Assembly (NCBI GenBank): GCA_024638915.1
Contig: JAHEJJ010000023.1
Coordinates: 1-42,977, forward strand
Reading direction: 5' to 3'
DNA: 42,977 bases
DNA from: Robiginitalea sp.
Lineage (GTDB): Bacteria > Bacteroidota > Bacteroidia > Flavobacteriales > Flavobacteriaceae
Position numbers and translations under genes: made by a program. This document shows, piece after piece, positions 33,340 through 41,204 of the stretch; within the stretch, counting starts at the first letter, position 1, and each line of letters begins with the position of its first letter. Under the pieces are notes generated by a model. It saw only the letters and a list, made by a program, of their open reading frames with translations. It did not search any database and had not been told where the DNA came from.

Positions 33340-33369
33340 TTGAAATTCAAGTAAGTTTTATTATCTTTA
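33340..33369 (+). promoter_or_regulatory. Candidate promoter of the DUF4251 gene
   Basis: TTG (33340-33342), a 19-base spacer, then TATCTTTA (33362-33369), one base off the TAnnTTTG -7 consensus of Bacteroidota; 64 bases lie between it and the start codon. Confidence 0.45.
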
Positions 33370-33433
33370 AAGGAGAACCTAAAGTGGAGAATACCGCTAT
33401 AAGAAGGTTATTATCTCAGAAAAAACTGGAATT

Positions 33434-33964
33434 ATGAAAAAGTATTTTGTTTTAATACTTAGTCTGCTGATGCTGACCATTTCGGTACAGGCTCAGACTA
33501 CAAGGGAAGAAAAAAAGAAATTAAAAAAAGAACAGGCAGAACGTGAATACCAGCAGACCAAGGACCTGGTAGAAACCGACGCTTATACCTTCGTGGCGTT
33601 GCAGGCCACTGTACTCGGAGGGGATCGGTTTTTCTTAAACACCATACCTAATTACATTCATATTGATAAGGAAGAGGCGGATATCTATTTACCCTATTTT
33701 GGCGTAATTAGGATGCCCAATGGTTATTCTCCGGAGGCGGGCATCAAATTTACCGGCAAAATGGAAAACTATATGGTAAAATTCGATGATAAAAAGCATC
33801 GTGTTTCAGTCTCTTTTGAAATACAAAGAGGACATGAAAGACATGAATTCAATTTCAATATGTACAAAGCGGGAGCCGCATCATTAGTAGTGGCAAGCAG
33901 CAGAAGGAATGCGATTTCATATAATGGCAATATTACCGAGCTGGAGCTTCCATTAACGAATTAG
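33434..33964 (+). CDS. DUF4251 domain-containing exported protein
   Basis: 176 aa with a clear signal peptide (ending SVQAQ), a short Lys/Glu-rich helix (EEKKKLKKEQAEREYQ) and a beta-rich domain matching DUF4251 proteins of Bacteroidota, e.g. the ADIYLPYFGVIRMP and GIKFTGKMENY segments. The fold of this family is of unknown function and is often encoded as a single gene, as here. It has its own candidate promoter and lies 76 bases before the isoaspartyl-methyltransferase gene. Confidence 0.85.
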   Translation: MKKYFVLILSLLMLTISVQAQTTREEKKKLKKEQAEREYQQTKDLVETDAYTFVALQATVLGGDRFFLNTIPNYIHIDKEEADIYLPYFGVIRMPNGYSPEAGIKFTGKMENYMVKFDDKKHRVSVSFEIQRGHERHEFNFNMYKAGAASLVVASSRRNAISYNGNITELELPLTN

Positions 33965-34040
33965 AGGCTTAAGAAACGGACTATGATCCATAGCAGCGAT
34001 CTTTGCTAAGACCTATAATATTCATTTACAGTTATATTTG

Positions 34041-34739
34041 ATGCGTTTACCATGGTTGATACTCCTGGCTGGATTTGGAATTGCTTGTTTCGCGCAGGAA
34101 GATTATCCTATCCAGCGCAAAAAAATGGTTGAAACACAATTAAAGGCCAGGGATATATATGAAAGAGCCACCCTCGCGGCGATGGCAAAAGTTCCCAGAG
34201 AACAATTTGTGCCCGAAGAATACCGTATGTATTCGTATACCGATGGACCTTTGCCGATCGGTGAAGGACAAACTATTTCACAACCTTATATAGTTGCCTA
34301 TATGACCCAGACCCTTGGGCTAAAGGCACATCACAAAGTATTGGAAGTGGGTACGGGTTCGGGTTATCAGGCAGCTGTTCTGGCTGAAATTGTGGATTCG
34401 GTTTATACCATTGAGATCGTTCATGCTTTGGGGCTCAGGTCAAGAACACTTTTAAAATCTTTAGGATACCATAATGTTCAGGTAAAAATAGGCGATGGGT
34501 ATCATGGCTGGAAGGAAAATGGCCCTTTCGATGCAATTATGGTTACCGCCGGTGCCGAAACTATTCCACAGCCCCTTGTAGACCAGTTAAAGGATGGGGG
34601 TCGAATGATCATTCCCCTGGGTCCTCATAAAGGAGTACGGCAATTAGTACGTTTGGATAAAAAAAATGGAAAAATCAGGAAAAAATCGCTGATGGCCGTG
34701 CGGTTTGTGCCATTTACACGTAGTGATGATCGCCCATAA
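34041..34739 (+). CDS. pcm: Protein-L-isoaspartate O-methyltransferase, exported form
   Basis: PCMT repairs isoaspartyl residues using SAM. Recognisable features are PREQFVPEEYRMYSYTDGPLPIG, the substrate-loop motif GQTISQPYIVAYMTQ, motif I VLEVGTGSGYQAAVLAE, and LKDGGRMIIPLG. The first 20 residues (MRLPWLILLAGFGIACFAQ) form a signal peptide, so the enzyme is predicted periplasmic or lipid-linked. That is unusual given the SAM requirement, but I recall such forms in Bacteroidota. The ATG at 34041 is preferred to a TTG three bases earlier. A hairpin shared with the opposite strand follows directly. Confidence 0.9.
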   Translation: MRLPWLILLAGFGIACFAQEDYPIQRKKMVETQLKARDIYERATLAAMAKVPREQFVPEEYRMYSYTDGPLPIGEGQTISQPYIVAYMTQTLGLKAHHKVLEVGTGSGYQAAVLAEIVDSVYTIEIVHALGLRSRTLLKSLGYHNVQVKIGDGYHGWKENGPFDAIMVTAGAETIPQPLVDQLKDGGRMIIPLGPHKGVRQLVRLDKKNGKIRKKSLMAVRFVPFTRSDDRP

Positions 34740-34765
34740 AAAAAAGAGACAATGTTGATTGTCTC
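34738..34765 (-). terminator. Hairpin terminator, strongest for the minus strand (bidirectional)
   Basis: Perfect 8-bp stem GAGACAAT / ATTGTCTC with a 4-base loop. On the minus strand it is followed by eight Ts (the A run 34738-34745 on the plus strand), a textbook terminator 50 bases beyond the small minus-strand ORFs. On the plus strand the following CCTTTATT is only a weak T tract, which can still serve pcm. Confidence 0.82.
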
Positions 34766-34814
34766 CTTTATTGATTCATCTTTTCTTTACAGCAGGGGTA
34801 GGGGCGACCGATTC

Positions 34815-34925
34815 CTAGTAAACATAGTTTCTGTTCTGGGTCCAACGAACCCGCTTGCTATCTTTGAAATTTGAGAAGAAATTATACCTTCTCGCTTCGG
34901 TTGGTGAAAAATTCCTTGATTTCAT
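34815..34925 (-). CDS. Very small basic protein, paralogue of the next one (36 aa)
   Basis: A 36-codon reading frame whose product ends FFSNFKDSKRVRWTQNRNYVY. It shares PTE, FFS, F, the block DSKRVRWT and the spaced R-Y-Y ending with the 39-aa product of 34971-35090. Two independent frames giving the same peptide family next to each other is strong evidence that they are coding. The upstream sequence is A-rich (AAAACAAACAAAAG before the ATG), as common in Bacteroidota. A strong minus-strand terminator lies downstream. It is rich in Lys/Arg (9 of 36). Function unknown; no family known to me. Confidence 0.65.
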   Translation of the reverse strand: MKSRNFSPTEARRYNFFSNFKDSKRVRWTQNRNYVY

Positions 34926-34970
34926 CTTTTGTTTGTTTTTAGGTTAATACTTTTTATTCCTTGTTTTGAA

Positions 34971-35090
34971 CTATGCGTAGGTATAATGCCTGGCTTCTGT
35001 CCATCTTACTCTTTTACTGTCTCTGAAACTTGAAAAAAAAGAGTGTCTTTTTGATTCTGTTGGTAAATGTTTCTTAGTTAAATTTTTCAT
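34971..35090 (-). CDS. Very small basic protein, paralogue of its neighbour (39 aa)
   Basis: A 39-codon frame beginning MKNLTKKHLPTESKRHS and continuing FFSSFRDSKRVRWTEARHY. Aligned with the 36-aa product encoded 45 bases downstream it shares the DSKRVRWT block and flanking Phe, Arg and Tyr residues, so the pair arose by tandem duplication. Ten of 39 residues are Lys or Arg. There is no signal peptide or membrane segment. It could bind nucleic acid or ribosomes, but nothing in the sequence proves it. Confidence 0.65.
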   Translation of the reverse strand: MKNLTKKHLPTESKRHSFFSSFRDSKRVRWTEARHYTYA

Positions 35091-35102
35091 GACTTATAAT
35101 TT

Positions 35103-35216
35103 TTATGCCAAAACGGCTTTATTGATTGTTGATTTTTGTTCGTTTCTATGACTCCAGCCAAATCCCATCATCAGGCGAATTCCTTTATTACTATTTTTCC
35201 TTTTATCAGATTTCAT
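35103..35216 (-). CDS. Very small basic protein (37 aa), first of a three-gene small-ORF cluster
   Basis: A 37-codon frame starting MKSDKRKNSNKGIRL and continuing MMGFGWSHRNEQKS, lying 12 bases upstream of the 39-aa ORF on the same strand. It is not clearly homologous to the other two but has the same size, strand and basic character. Support is weaker: it rests on position in the cluster and the shared downstream terminator. It may be a transcribed leader peptide of the same operon. Confidence 0.42.
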   Translation of the reverse strand: MKSDKRKNSNKGIRLMMGFGWSHRNEQKSTINKAVLA

Positions 35217-35273
35217 CAGAGTGTTTTTAAACGACTTTCAACTAATAGACGGCAGAAATGCAAAATTGTTACA

Positions 35274-35294
35274 GTACTATGTATAAAATAGTAC
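35274..35294. repeat. 21-bp inverted repeat in the divergent intergenic region
   Basis: GTACTAT and ATAGTAC separated by seven bases (GTATAAA), flanked by a direct repeat of ATGCAA (about 35258 and 35301). It lies in the AT-rich gap between the small minus-strand ORFs and the EF-G-like gene (35217-35565), which otherwise contains no gene I can support. An operator or promoter-proximal element is plausible. Confidence 0.5.
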
Positions 35295-35565
35295 CATATT
35301 ATGCAATTTTTAACATATCGTTTACTGCAAAAACTGATTAAATAACTGAAATACAACGATTTATATCAAAACACATGATATAAATAAAAAATGATTCAAA
35401 ATAAAAATGATCCTCTTTTCTACTATTTCACGAATTCCGATTATATATAGACGTGAGATTTACCAGATATTGATGCTCGAATTTTAAAAGAAAATTGTCA
35501 AAAAATCGTATTTTAGAAGACTACCCATTACCTAACTGAAATAAAATATCAAAAAGCTCAGATAA

Positions 35566-37677
35566 ATGAAAATTTACGATGAAAAACACATTAAAAATGT
35601 GGTCTTTGTTGGAGCCCACAATTCGGGTAAAACCACCCTGGCAGAAACCATGTTATTCGAAGCCGGTCTTATTAATAGGCGCGGCACTGTTGAAAATATG
35701 AATACAGTTGCAGACTATCATGAAATCGAACACGAGAGGGGTACATCGGTATTTGCCACTCCGCTGCATACCGAATGGAGAAACTATAAGATCAATATTA
35801 TAGATACCCCGGGCTTAGATGATTATGTTGGGGAGATCATATCTTCAATTAGGGTTGCCGACACCATAGTTAATGTAATCAATGCCCAGCACGGGGTAGA
35901 GATCGGTACCGAAATCATTTGGAATTATGTGGATAACTACGTTAAACCTACTCTATTTGTGATCAATCAGATCGATCATATGAATGCCAATTATGAGGAT
36001 TCTTTAAAAGGTATTCGTTCGTTGGTGGGAAATAAGGCTGCGATAATTCAATACCCGATCACCATAGATGGAGCCCAGTGCATTGTCGATGTGCTCAAGA
36101 TGAAGTGCTACAAATTTTCACCTGAAGGTGGAAAACCCGAAAAACTGGAGATACCCGAAGACCAGAAAGAGAGAGCCGACAAGTTGCAAAACGAATTGGT
36201 TGAAAAAGCTGCGGAGAACGATGAAGAACTACTGGAATTGTATTTTGATAAAGGGACACTCAACGAAGATGAAATGCGTCAGGGGATCAAAGCCGGTATG
36301 TTAAATCATGATCTGTTCCCGGTTTTTGTGGTTTCCGCACTTAACGATATGGGGAGTGGCCGTTTAATGGGCTTTATCGACAACGTCGCACCGGCAGCAG
36401 CCGACTTGAAACCCGAACAAACTGTGGAAGGGGTAGTGCTCGACAGGACAAAAGAAGCCCCCACAGCATTATTTGTTTTTAAAACCATCTATCAGCCTAG
36501 CCTGGGACAAATCACCTTTTTTAAAGTTAAATCCGGCGAAGTCAATGCTAATGACAAGTTGGTAAATTCCCGGAATGATGAGACAGAAGTGCTCAATCAA
36601 CTCTACATCATGGATGGTAAAAAACGGGAAGCTGTCTCCAAACTTTCGGTGGGAGATATCGGGGCGACTTTGAAACTAAAACATACACTGACCAACGACA
36701 CCCTTCATCAGCCTGGAAATAAAATTACCATCCGACCCATTAAATATCCGGAACCACGCACCAGGAAGGCGATATTTGCCGAAAAAGAACATGAAGAAGA
36801 AAAGCTCAGCGATGCCTTGCGAAAGATCCATATCCAGGATCCGACTGTGGTAGTGGAGTACTCGAAGGAATTGAAGCAACAAATACTTGGATGCCAGGGC
36901 GAATTACACCTGGCCTCCATCAAATGGGTTCTACAGAATATCTATGGGGTTGAAGCTAGATTTGAGCAGCCTAGAATTGCATACAGAGAAACGATACAAC
37001 GTCCGTCTAACGCAAATTACAGACATAAAAAACAGTCGGGTGGAGCCGGTCAGTTTGCGCAGGTTCATTTAAAGATTGAACCATGGTATGAGGGTATGCC
37101 CGATCCGGAGGGATTCTCATTAAGAGGCAAAGACGAGGTGGAACTTCCCTGGGGCGGTAAATTGGTCTTTTACAATTGTATAGTGGGCGGGGTGATCGAC
37201 GCCCGTTATTTACCATCGATCAAAAAGGGAATCCTAGAGGTAATGGAGTCCGGCCCATTGACCGGATCTTATATCAGAGATATACGGGTAATGGTCTACG
37301 ATGGCAAGATGCACTCCGTTGATTCGAACGACATTTCATTTAAAATAGCGGGCGCCCATGCATTCAAAGACGCATTTCTCAATGCCAAACCAAAGTTATT
37401 GGAACCAATTCAAGAGCTAACAGTGAAGGTGCCTGAGGACATGGTGGGCAGTGTTATGACAGACCTCCAATCCCGGCGGTCGATTATACAGGGGATCGAT
37501 AGTATTGATCACTACCAGGTCCTAAAAGCCAGTGTTCCTCAATCTGAATTATATGGCTATTCTACGGATCTGAGATCGCTAACACAGGGTAAAGCAACCT
37601 TTAGTTCTAATTTCGATTCTTTTAAAGCGGTTCCACATAATATTCAAACATCGCTGGTAAAAACGGTGGAAGCGTAA
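35566..37677 (+). CDS. Elongation factor G-like translational GTPase
   Basis: A 703-aa protein with the five-domain EF-G layout: P-loop GAHNSGKTTL (16-25), switch I RGTSV, switch II DTPGLDDYVGE (80-90), VINQIDH in place of NKxD, domain II, then domains III-V (GCQGELHLASIKWVL, YRHKKQSGGAGQFAQVHLKIEP, and a final YSTDLRSLTQGKATFS). It is a divergent EF-G paralogue: the switch II catalytic His of DTPGH is Leu84, and the guanine-binding Lys of NKxD is Gln. It is therefore unlikely to be the main translocase, and may be a ribosome-recycling or stress-related EF-G2-type factor. It is monocistronic, with a long AT-rich upstream region and a convergent downstream neighbour. Confidence 0.88.
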   Translation: MKIYDEKHIKNVVFVGAHNSGKTTLAETMLFEAGLINRRGTVENMNTVADYHEIEHERGTSVFATPLHTEWRNYKINIIDTPGLDDYVGEIISSIRVADTIVNVINAQHGVEIGTEIIWNYVDNYVKPTLFVINQIDHMNANYEDSLKGIRSLVGNKAAIIQYPITIDGAQCIVDVLKMKCYKFSPEGGKPEKLEIPEDQKERADKLQNELVEKAAENDEELLELYFDKGTLNEDEMRQGIKAGMLNHDLFPVFVVSALNDMGSGRLMGFIDNVAPAAADLKPEQTVEGVVLDRTKEAPTALFVFKTIYQPSLGQITFFKVKSGEVNANDKLVNSRNDETEVLNQLYIMDGKKREAVSKLSVGDIGATLKLKHTLTNDTLHQPGNKITIRPIKYPEPRTRKAIFAEKEHEEEKLSDALRKIHIQDPTVVVEYSKELKQQILGCQGELHLASIKWVLQNIYGVEARFEQPRIAYRETIQRPSNANYRHKKQSGGAGQFAQVHLKIEPWYEGMPDPEGFSLRGKDEVELPWGGKLVFYNCIVGGVIDARYLPSIKKGILEVMESGPLTGSYIRDIRVMVYDGKMHSVDSNDISFKIAGAHAFKDAFLNAKPKLLEPIQELTVKVPEDMVGSVMTDLQSRRSIIQGIDSIDHYQVLKASVPQSELYGYSTDLRSLTQGKATFSSNFDSFKAVPHNIQTSLVKTVEA

Positions 37678-37737
37678 ATAATGATCAAACAAGAGGTAAT
37701 GACTTCTGGGCTGATGAATTAACCTTCGATTTGGAGC

Positions 37738-38346
37738 TTAGTCCTTTCGGAGTAATTCCAGGATTTCGTCATATTTTTCAATCCTGGTATAGAGCTTTCC
37801 GCCTATGTTAATAATTGGCGTCCTCAAAGAATCTATGGGCTGGGCTTCGCCGAAAGCGAACTGCAGTTGGTCTTTTATTTGTGGCTTTTCAGCGAGGTTT
37901 AGCGTATGAAATAGATACATACTCCTGTTCATCTCACCAAGGAGGCTATCACATTTTTCACAATTTGGGGTCAGGTAAACCACAATCGGTTTACGGGGCT
38001 TGATCTTGATCAACTCATATTCCCTTTTCAATGCACGGTTCGACAAACTGTCGTTCACTTCCAGCTTAAATGTATAACTCGGTTTTTTATCGCGTATCAA
38101 AACAAGTGTTTTCATGTGTACTTTAGATGTTGCCGGAACCCTTATAAAACGTGGCTTTGCCCTGCTTTGCCGAATATTTGTTCCGCTAACCGTGAGTTTG
38201 ACATCCAGGTCATGTTCATTTTCATTCACGGCATAAAGGGCGATCCTGTTAGGAATATCTTTTTCGATTATTCGCACAGGCCGAACCTGCGCCGAAACCG
38301 AAAAAAGTGAAATAAATATGCAAACCTTAAAAATGCTACCGATCAT
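37738..38346 (-). CDS. Exported glutaredoxin/thioredoxin-like protein
   Basis: About 202 aa from the ATG that gives a proper signal peptide (MIGSIFKVCIFISLFSVSAQ); an ATG 24 bases upstream is less likely. The middle is a beta-sandwich-like segment (about 20-115) of unknown type. The C-terminal third looks like a glutaredoxin fold: IVVYLTPNCEKCDSLL with a CxxC redox pair, a TPIINIGG segment with the expected cis-proline, and a KYDEILELL final helix. Periplasmic thiol-disulfide activity is inferred. It converges with the EF-G-like gene (60 bases between stops). Confidence 0.7.
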   Translation of the reverse strand: MIGSIFKVCIFISLFSVSAQVRPVRIIEKDIPNRIALYAVNENEHDLDVKLTVSGTNIRQSRAKPRFIRVPATSKVHMKTLVLIRDKKPSYTFKLEVNDSLSNRALKREYELIKIKPRKPIVVYLTPNCEKCDSLLGEMNRSMYLFHTLNLAEKPQIKDQLQFAFGEAQPIDSLRTPIINIGGKLYTRIEKYDEILELLRKD

Positions 38347-38445
38347 ATTACAGGGACAGGGAATTTCCAATATAAGAAATTATTAAAATGGAAGATTATG
38401 GATCAGGATAATATCCTAAATCCTTTTGAAAGGATATACCAGTAC

Positions 38446-39717
38446 TTATTCCTGGGAAAAGCTGCTGGGTAATTCAAAGATTTCCAGTTCAAAATAGGGC
38501 ACGGCTGCAAGAAGGTGATCAAATATATCCGACATGATATATTCATAATTCTGCCAACGTTTGTCGCGACTAAAAGTATAAATTTCAATAGGGATGCCTT
38601 GTGAGGTCGGTGCCAATTGACGTGTCATCAAGGTCATATCGTGATTAAGCGCACGGTGCTTTTCCAGATAGGTCTGGACGTATTTGCGAAAAACACCAAT
38701 ATTAGTGAGATTCCTGCCGTTGATAGCCAATGATTTGTCGACCTCATGTTGCCGATTAAATTCCTCAATTTTACGACTCATGCTATCGACGTAATTGGAG
38801 ATCAATTGGATCCCTTTTAGTCGCTCAACATCTTCTGCATTGAGGTATTTGATACTTTTTTGTTTTATTATAAGTGCCCTCTTTATGCGTCGCCCGCCAG
38901 ATTCGGTCATGCCTCGCCAATTCTTGAATGAATCTGAAATAAGTGAATAGGTGGGAATGGTTGTAATGGTTTTATCCCAATTCTGAACCTTTACAGTAGC
39001 CAGGTTGATTTCTATGACATCACCGTCTGCACCATATTTTTCAAAGGTGATCCAATCACCAATGCGCACCATATCATTTATGCTCACCTGAATACTGGCA
39101 ACAAAACCGAGGATAGAATCCTTAAAGATCAATAAAACTACTGCCGAAGCTGCCCCCAGCGCGGTAAAGAATTTCCAGATCGTGGTGTCGGTTACAATGG
39201 CAAATATGGTCATTATACCAGCTACCCAGGCGAAGATCATAAATACCTGTATATAGCTATCTATAGGTTTATCTCGGAACTGCGGCAGCTTTTTGAAATA
39301 GTCCCGAATACTGAATAAAAGTGATTTAATGATATACAATACCAAAACAACACCGAGTATATAACCGATTTTCATAACGATATTCTCAGCGTACTGAAAA
39401 TCGGTAAAAACCAAAGGCAGTAATTCGATCCAAACAATAAGAGGGATAATGTACGCCAGATAGCGCGGCAGTTTGTTGGTTATAACGATATCGTCAAAAC
39501 TGGTTTTCGTTAAACGCGCAAGTCGGATCGATAATACACGTATGATACGGCGCCCAATAAGAAATATAAGCAGCACGACTATGGTAGCTGTTATCAAAAG
39601 GCCCAAGGAGTTCAGGTAGCGTGCCAGGTTTTCGGCCATTCCTAAATCAATGAGGTAGTCATAAATAAAATGGCTGATATTGATATTCACAAATCCAGAG
39701 TTTGCGCAAAAATACAT
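38446..39717 (-). CDS. MscS-family mechanosensitive channel (YbdG-like)
   Basis: A 423-aa channel. About five membrane helices (roughly 40-62, 90-110, 115-140, 165-190, 195-215) end in a pore helix (ALGAASAVVLLIFKDSILGFVASIQ), then the MscS beta domain (NDMVRIGDWITFEKYGADGDVIEI...). The stretch VQNWDKTITTIPTYSLISDSFKNWRGMTESGGRRIKR is what I associate with the E. coli YbdG subgroup. It probably helps osmotic-downshock protection in the inner membrane. Transcribed divergently from the BLUF gene. A shorter start (MAENLARYLN, about 39639) is possible. Confidence 0.9.
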   Translation of the reverse strand: MYFCANSGFVNINISHFIYDYLIDLGMAENLARYLNSLGLLITATIVVLLIFLIGRRIIRVLSIRLARLTKTSFDDIVITNKLPRYLAYIIPLIVWIELLPLVFTDFQYAENIVMKIGYILGVVLVLYIIKSLLFSIRDYFKKLPQFRDKPIDSYIQVFMIFAWVAGIMTIFAIVTDTTIWKFFTALGAASAVVLLIFKDSILGFVASIQVSINDMVRIGDWITFEKYGADGDVIEINLATVKVQNWDKTITTIPTYSLISDSFKNWRGMTESGGRRIKRALIIKQKSIKYLNAEDVERLKGIQLISNYVDSMSRKIEEFNRQHEVDKSLAINGRNLTNIGVFRKYVQTYLEKHRALNHDMTLMTRQLAPTSQGIPIEIYTFSRDKRWQNYEYIMSDIFDHLLAAVPYFELEIFELPSSFSQE

Positions 39718-39773
39718 TCAAAATTTGATTTAGCAGGGGGATTCTGACCTAACCAATAATAACTGCTATTTAC

Positions 39774-39781
39774 TACCTTTG
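39774..39781 (+). promoter_or_regulatory. Candidate -7 box of the BLUF gene
   Basis: TACCTTTG, an exact match to TAnnTTTG, ending 19 bases before the ATG. No good TTG is seen at the expected -33 distance, so the leader would be very short and the promoter may depend on an activator. Confidence 0.45.
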
Positions 39782-39800
39782 AGCAAGAGAAGAAGTTTCT

Positions 39801-40265
39801 ATGCCATTTCAATTAACCTATCACTCTATCGCCTCTAGAAAGATCACAAAAGAAGATCTGAAATCGATAATGAACAGCGCGAATAAAAACAACAAGAAAC
39901 TAGGTATAACCGGTTGCCTGATCTATCATAATAACTTTTTTCTTCAGATTCTGGAAGGCGAGAAAGATTTGGTACTTGAACTTTTGGATACCATTAAACT
40001 CGATGACAGGAATGAGCAAGTGACTTTGCTGTCTACAGATGAAAGCAAAGACAGGTTGTTTACAGAATGGGCGATGGCGTACTATCATATACCAGAAGAA
40101 AAGGAATTGACTCATGAGGAAGAACGTATAAAAAACAACCTGATCGCACTTTCCGAATCTTCGGATAAACCTAATTTTACACTCAAGGTATTTTGGTATA
40201 ATGTTCGTCAAATCCTTCGCTCGGAGGGATATTTTCGAAATAGACTATTCGTAGGGGATCATTGA
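39801..40265 (+). CDS. BLUF-domain blue-light photoreceptor
   Basis: 154 aa. Residues 1-95 match the FAD-binding BLUF domain: the photoactive Tyr7 (QLTYHSIAS), Asn in helix 1 (SANKNNKKLGITGCL), and the NNFFLQILEG strand with the flavin-contacting Asn and Gln about 50. The EWAMAYY strand carries the Trp/Met pair involved in signal transfer. All photocycle residues appear present. The last 60 residues are helical with no output domain, so it is a short BLUF protein that must signal through protein contact. Divergent from the MscS gene; an SDR gene follows at 77 bases. Confidence 0.92.
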   Translation: MPFQLTYHSIASRKITKEDLKSIMNSANKNNKKLGITGCLIYHNNFFLQILEGEKDLVLELLDTIKLDDRNEQVTLLSTDESKDRLFTEWAMAYYHIPEEKELTHEEERIKNNLIALSESSDKPNFTLKVFWYNVRQILRSEGYFRNRLFVGDH

Positions 40266-40342
40266 TCACTCCACGGCCATTCCTAAGGATTCTTTTGTGA
40301 ATTTCATAATTCTAGGTACTTTCAACATGTCATATAGTGCAA

Positions 40343-41104
40343 ATGATGAAAAACCTTAATAATCAACGTGTTCTTGTAACTGGGGCCTCCAAAGGTATTG
40401 GCATGGCCATAGCCAGGCAAATGCTGGTAAAAGGCGCCCAAGTAGTACTTCATTACCACAGTACGTTTGATACAGCAGAATCAGTACAGCAGGAGTTCGG
40501 GAAGGATAAGGTGGCGTTGGTTAAGGCCGACCTGATGGAACCAAAGCAATCTGCAAATTTGTTTTTCAAGGCTACGGAGTGCTTCGGAGGTCTTGATACG
40601 GTAGTGATTAATGCCGGGATATTTGAGGCCTGTACTATAGATACCGATTGGGAAAAATGGTTTAGTTCCTGGCAAAGAACAATTCGGGTTAATCTGGATG
40701 CTGCAGGAATTCTCACGCGCTTAAGTCTTGAACATTTCCAAAATCAAAAACAGGGCCGAATCATCTATATAGGAAGCCGTGCGGCCGTGAGGGGTGAAAC
40801 TCAGGAATATTTGGCGTATGCTGCCTCCAAAGGTGGTCTTACCTCACTGGCTAAGAGTGTTGCCCGCTCTTTTGGCAAGTATGATATAAAATCGTTTGTG
40901 ATAGCTCCTGGCTTTACCAGAACAGATATGGCTATGGAGGCAATTTCAAAAATCGGTGAAGCACAGGTATTGGAAAACCTCGCCCTTAATGAACTGACAC
41001 AACCTGAGGATATCGCACCGTTGGCGGCCTTTATAGCCAGTGGGCAAATGGATCATGCCACCGGCACTACCATCGATTTAAATGCCGGCAGCCATATCCG
41101 ATAG
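40343..41104 (+). CDS. Short-chain dehydrogenase/reductase
   Basis: A 253-aa classical SDR: cofactor motif TGASKGIG (about 13-20), NAGIF (NAG motif), catalytic Ser in YIGSRAA and YAASK (Tyr and Lys), then PGFTRTDM. The FabG-like family acts on 3-oxoacyl or sugar/alcohol substrates; substrate here is unknown. Arg/Lys near the end of strand 2 is not obvious, so NAD versus NADP is open. A GTG six bases upstream and an ATG three bases downstream are alternative starts. Confidence 0.9.
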   Translation: MMKNLNNQRVLVTGASKGIGMAIARQMLVKGAQVVLHYHSTFDTAESVQQEFGKDKVALVKADLMEPKQSANLFFKATECFGGLDTVVINAGIFEACTIDTDWEKWFSSWQRTIRVNLDAAGILTRLSLEHFQNQKQGRIIYIGSRAAVRGETQEYLAYAASKGGLTSLAKSVARSFGKYDIKSFVIAPGFTRTDMAMEAISKIGEAQVLENLALNELTQPEDIAPLAAFIASGQMDHATGTTIDLNAGSHIR

Positions 41105-41159
41105 TAACGGTATCCATTTGATCTTCTCCATAGTTTTGAATCACATATGATCGGGATCA

Positions 41160-41190
41160 TTGTTATCCCGTTTCTAATCCAGTTCCTTTG
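41160..41190 (+). promoter_or_regulatory. Candidate promoter of the DUF2953-like/GerW pair
   Basis: TTG (41160-41162), a 20-base spacer, then TTCCTTTG (41183-41190), one base off TAnnTTTG, 14 bases before the ATG. Confidence 0.35.
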
Positions 41191-41204
41191 CAAAAAGTTT
41201 AGTC

